A stretch of 64,000 bases of DNA from Enterococcus raffinosus (lineage in GTDB: Bacteria; Bacillota; Bacilli; Lactobacillales; Enterococcaceae): NCBI RefSeq assembly GCF_001886185.1, contig NZ_JXLA01000011.1:56895-120894 (forward strand), given 5' to 3'. Below the pieces are notes generated by a model. It made no database searches, was not told the DNA's origin, and saw only the letters and a program-made list of their open reading frames with translations. The translations under genes were made by a program, and so were the position numbers. This document shows, in pieces, positions 61,644 to 64,000 of this stretch (position 1 is the stretch's first letter; each line of letters starts with the position of its first letter).

Positions 61644-62810
61644 ATGTTAACAATAAAAGGAAAATACAATACAGCGACTGTCTATACTGATAATTTAACT
61701 GACAGTACAGTGGGTCAAATCATGACCCTTTGCAATCAAAAATTTACGAAGGATGCAAAAATTCGAATTATGCCTGACACTCACAGCGGTTCCAGTTGTG
61801 TGATCGGGACAACAATGACTATACAGGATCAGGTAGTCCCTAATCTCGTAGGTGTCGATATCGGCTGCGGCTTATACGTCGCAAAAATCAAGAAGGGGGT
61901 CAAACTCAATTTTGATAAACTCGATCGAATCATACGCAACCGTATACCCAGTGGACATCATTCCCACAGCAAACCGCAATATACTTTTCCTCTAGAAGGC
62001 GTTGAGGCACCAATTCATCGAGGAAGAGTGTTACGAAGCTTGGGAACGTTAGGCGGAGGAAACCACTTCATTGAGGTTAACGAAGGATCAGATGGCTTTT
62101 ACTTGGTGGTTCATAGTGGCAGTCGCCTGTTAGGTAAAGAAATTGCGGAATATCATCAAGAAATCGCTTATCAAAAGCTAACACAGCGACGGCAAGAATT
62201 AAAACAGCGAGCAGCTTCAGCAATAGATCCAGCTGAAAAGGATTTTCTGATGCAATTACGAGAGGAGATAAAAATCCCCTATGAATTATCCTATGTAGCA
62301 GAAAAGGACCTAGAAAATTATTTATCAGATATGAAAATTGCACAACAATATGCTGCCTTCAATCGACAAAGTATGGCATTGACGATCTTAAAAGCAATGA
62401 AGTGGGAAAAATATGTGATTGAAAGTTTTGACAGTCCACACAATTATATTGATCTGAAGCATATGATTTTACGTAAAGGGGCTGCCTCTGCTCGCAAGCA
62501 GGAAAAAATGATTGTTCCATTAAATATGAAGGATGGTTCAATCATTGGTATTGGGAAAGGCAATGATGAATGGAATCAATCTGGTCCCCATGGGGCTGGT
62601 CGCATGATGAGTCGCTCTCAAGCCAGAGCCTCGATCAGCCTGGAAAACTATCAGCATATGATGCGGCATGTTTGGACGACATCTGTTTCTAAAAAAACAT
62701 TGGATGAGGCTCCTAAAGCGTATAAATCGAAGAAGCAGTTATTGACGAATTTGCATGAGACGATGGAAGTAAAAGAAATCATCCGGCCTCTGTATAACTT
62801 TAAAGCGTAA
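61644..62810 (+). CDS. rtcB: RtcB-family RNA ligase
   Basis: A 388-residue GTP- and Mn-dependent ligase that joins 2',3'-cyclic phosphate or 3'-phosphate ends to 5'-OH ends, repairing cleaved tRNA or other RNA. Metal and guanylylation residues visible: Asp72 and Cys75 in VDIGCG, GGGNH (His141), HSGSR (His157), HNY (His266) and guanylylated His316 in HGAGR. It is shorter than E. coli RtcB (408). The start at 61644 has AGAGGA seven bases upstream; an ATG five codons earlier has none. No archease or RtcA neighbour. Single gene behind a complex leader. Confidence 0.93.
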   Translation: MLTIKGKYNTATVYTDNLTDSTVGQIMTLCNQKFTKDAKIRIMPDTHSGSSCVIGTTMTIQDQVVPNLVGVDIGCGLYVAKIKKGVKLNFDKLDRIIRNRIPSGHHSHSKPQYTFPLEGVEAPIHRGRVLRSLGTLGGGNHFIEVNEGSDGFYLVVHSGSRLLGKEIAEYHQEIAYQKLTQRRQELKQRAASAIDPAEKDFLMQLREEIKIPYELSYVAEKDLENYLSDMKIAQQYAAFNRQSMALTILKAMKWEKYVIESFDSPHNYIDLKHMILRKGAASARKQEKMIVPLNMKDGSIIGIGKGNDEWNQSGPHGAGRMMSRSQARASISLENYQHMMRHVWTTSVSKKTLDEAPKAYKSKKQLLTNLHETMEVKEIIRPLYNFKA

Positions 62811-62813
62811 AGT

Positions 62814-62866
62814 AAAAGCTATTACTATGAAGACCTATGGAGGGTCCTGTAGTAATAGCTTTTGTA
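62814..62866 (+). terminator. Terminator of rtcB
   Basis: Long stem AAAAGCTATTACT / AGTAATAGCTTTT with an inner GACC/GGTC hairpin, followed by a short T-run. Confidence 0.65.
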
Positions 62867-62890
62867 CGATCATTCAACCATTTTATCTTT

Positions 62891-63399
62891 TTAGAGCTGC
62901 CGTTTCGCTTCATCAGCAGGAATCACTGTAATACCTGATTTAATGAGTTTAGCGTTCCAGGACTCAATGACATGATTCGCGTTCTTCACAAAAGTACTAT
63001 GGGCATCCTTTAATAAACAAATCCTATATCCCTTGGCTTGCCCCTTTAAACAAGCAGCTTGGACACAACCATTCGTAACAAAGCCACAAATATACAATTC
63101 TTGCATATCAAGTTTTCACAATAATTTCTCAAAACCTGGCTCATCAAAAATGTTGCTTCTTCTTTTATCGAAAATCAGTGATTCCTCAGGACAATCAAGG
63201 GTAGCATCTAACGTCCATAACGCTGACTCGTAAATTAATGATGTTTTATTGGTATGCCGAGTAAAAATAATCGGTTGCTGAGCTTTCTGAAATGAAGCAA
63301 CCATTGTATTAATAGCAGAAACCGTTTGAGCCTTCTCATAAATAGTTTTATCAAGTATCCCCTTCTGTCCATCTAAAACAAGTAATACTTTTTTCTCAT
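62891..63399 (-). pseudogene. Isochorismatase-family cysteine hydrolase, broken
   Basis: Reading on the minus strand from an ATG at 63399 with a perfect GGAGG, the frame starts MRKK and then stops because an A-run has six bases where seven would continue into the protein frame (VLLVLDGQKGILD, with the catalytic-Asp motif). A second lesion is an in-frame TGA at 63116-63118, between FEKLL and KLDMQELYICG; a CGA-to-TGA change would explain it. The distal part has GFVTNGCVQAAC, with the catalytic Cys. Both breaks point to a decayed gene. A possible promoter TATAAT lies at 63484-63489. Confidence 0.8.
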
Positions 63400-63554
63400 C
63401 GACTTACCTCCTAACCAATCAACAAAAAATGCTATACACTTCCGAATAGTCAAAATTCTAATTTAACAAGATTTGGTAATTTCATTATAAAGCCTCGATC
63501 ACACAAAATAAACACTTCGTTTTAGTTCCTGTTACATAAAGAAGTACTGGTAAC

Positions 63555-63584
63555 AAAAAAGACTCAACATCTCTGCTGAGTCTT
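63555..63584 (-). terminator. Terminator at the end of the tRNA cluster
   Basis: Minus-strand stem AAGACTCA / TGAGTCTT with a 10-base loop, followed by six T. Lies 10 bases after tRNA-His. The gap 63400-63554 shows no gene beyond the possible pseudogene promoter. Confidence 0.75.
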
Positions 63585-63594
63585 CATTAATTAG

Positions 63595-63668
63595 GGCGAA
63601 TGATGGGAATCGAACCCACGAGTGTCGGAGCCACAATCCGATGCGTTAACCACTTCGCCACATCCGCC
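63595..63668 (-). tRNA. tRNA-His (GTG)
   Basis: Cloverleaf with anticodon loop TTGTGGC, T-loop GGTTCGATTCC, and the extra encoded G at -1 opposite C73 that marks tRNA-His (position 8 is T only with this register). CCA is not encoded. Separated from tRNA-Leu by an intrinsic terminator. Confidence 0.95.
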
Positions 63669-63690
63669 ATTACCCTATTCAATTTCAAAT

Positions 63691-63718
63691 AAAAAACTAA
63701 GATGAAATAACATCTTAG
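63691..63718 (-). terminator. Intrinsic terminator inside the tRNA cluster
   Basis: Minus-strand stem CTAAGATG / CATCTTAG with a six-base loop (63697-63718), then TTTTTT. It follows tRNA-Leu and precedes tRNA-His. Confidence 0.75.
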
Positions 63719-63725
63719 CTCTTTA

Positions 63726-63809
63726 TACCGGCGGCCGGGGTCGAACCGGCACGCCCGTGAGGGCACTGGATTTTGAGTCCAGCGCGTCTGCCAATTCCGC
63801 CACGCCGGC
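63726..63809 (-). tRNA. tRNA-Leu (CAA)
   Basis: 84 bases with a long variable arm, anticodon stem CTGGA / TCCAG with loop CTCAAAA (anticodon CAA), T-loop GGTTCGACCCC, acceptor GCCGGCG / CGCCGGT and discriminator A. CCA is not encoded. Confidence 0.95.
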
Positions 63810-63833
63810 ATGTCAATAAATATTCTAGTACTA

Positions 63834-63904
<71 letters not shown>

Positions 63905-63973
63905 ATTATACTATTGTTTTCTTCCTAGAACAAGTTATTTTCAAGAGAGTTTCCTGAAACTTTTCTAAGAAAA

Positions 63974-64000
63974 CTGGGGTAGCTGGATTCGAACCAACGC
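63974..64000 (-). tRNA. tRNA, 3' part, probably tRNA-Gln
   Basis: Minus-strand GTTGGTTCGAATCCAGCT then ACCCCAG: the T-arm and 3' acceptor strand of a tRNA cut by the right edge. Acceptor ending A72 with discriminator G73 and the T-arm sequence fit tRNA-Gln of Firmicutes. Confidence 0.75.

Noticed and set aside
63304..63399. Restart of the isochorismatase-like gene at the internal ATG (63304)
   Set aside because: It would lack the catalytic-Asp segment and still meet the in-frame TGA at 63116, so it would not make an enzyme.
63587..63811. 74-codon ORF on the minus strand
   Set aside because: Translation of two tRNA genes and the terminator between them.

Overview
This is a chromosomal segment of a low-GC Gram-positive bacterium, most likely an Enterococcus. 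The evidence is the enterococcal/lactobacillales protein set and gene neighbourhoods (gatCA-ligA-pcrA, fruR-fruK-fruA, uvrA-uvrB-glnPQ, rapZ-yvcK-whiA, cdaA-cdaR-glmM). Two gene sets argue against E. faecalis: an ATP-grasp ligase next to an aspartate racemase, the pair that builds D-Asp peptidoglycan crossbridges in E. faecium-type enterococci, and a complete ilvDBNCA operon. A 1223-residue pyruvate:ferredoxin oxidoreductase is also present. The species cannot be fixed from the sequence alone. I saw no insertion sequence, prophage, CRISPR array or integron; the window reads as core genome with a few lineage-specific loci.

Layout. 1-5.2 kb (minus): end of the gatCA operon, ligA, pcrA. 5.3-12.4 kb: ClC chloride channel, intracellular alpha-amylase, fructose operon, a small membrane protein. 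12.5-22.0 kb (mostly minus): an unknown 455-residue protein, a tiny 50-residue protein, engB, clpX, a secreted GH25 muramidase, trigger factor, and a four-gene sppA membrane operon. 22.2-27.8 kb: glmS ribozyme and glmS facing the cdaA-cdaR-glmM operon, so amino-sugar synthesis and c-di-AMP synthesis meet here. 27.9-35.6 kb: nifJ, a cytosolic CPYC thioredoxin-fold protein, whiA-yvcK-rapZ. 35.6-46.8 kb: D-Asp ligase/racemase, uvrBA with an SOS box, a fused glutamine ABC transporter, a glycerol-dehydrogenase-like enzyme. 46.9-50.2 kb: tuf with an unusual leader, and a FetAB-type transporter with an unknown 91-residue partner. 50.2-56.7 kb: ilvDBNCA. 56.8-61.3 kb: heterodimeric ABC exporter and its divergent MerR regulator. 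61.3-62.9 kb: rtcB with an elaborate leader. 62.9-64 kb: a broken isochorismatase-like gene and a tRNA cluster (His, Leu, Cys and part of Gln).

The most interesting signals are regulatory RNAs rather than proteins. First, the rtcB RNA ligase gene is preceded by its own promoter, a 33-codon ORF, an intrinsic terminator whose 5' arm can instead pair with the inside of that ORF, a second 13-codon ORF, and an anti-Shine-Dalgarno switch directly at the rtcB ribosome binding site. This looks like two-tier ribosome-sensing control of RNA repair and I do not know it as a described system. Second, the ilv operon has a 21-codon leader peptide with six consecutive Ile/Val/Leu codons, mutually exclusive antiterminator and terminator hairpins, and a near-perfect CodY box abutting the promoter. 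Third, the tuf leader carries a nested set of complementary segments that end two bases from the Shine-Dalgarno sequence. Fourth, the exporter promoter has the 19-bp spacer and centred dyad typical of MerR-activated promoters. Convergent genes throughout share bidirectional terminators that often contain one or both stop codons.
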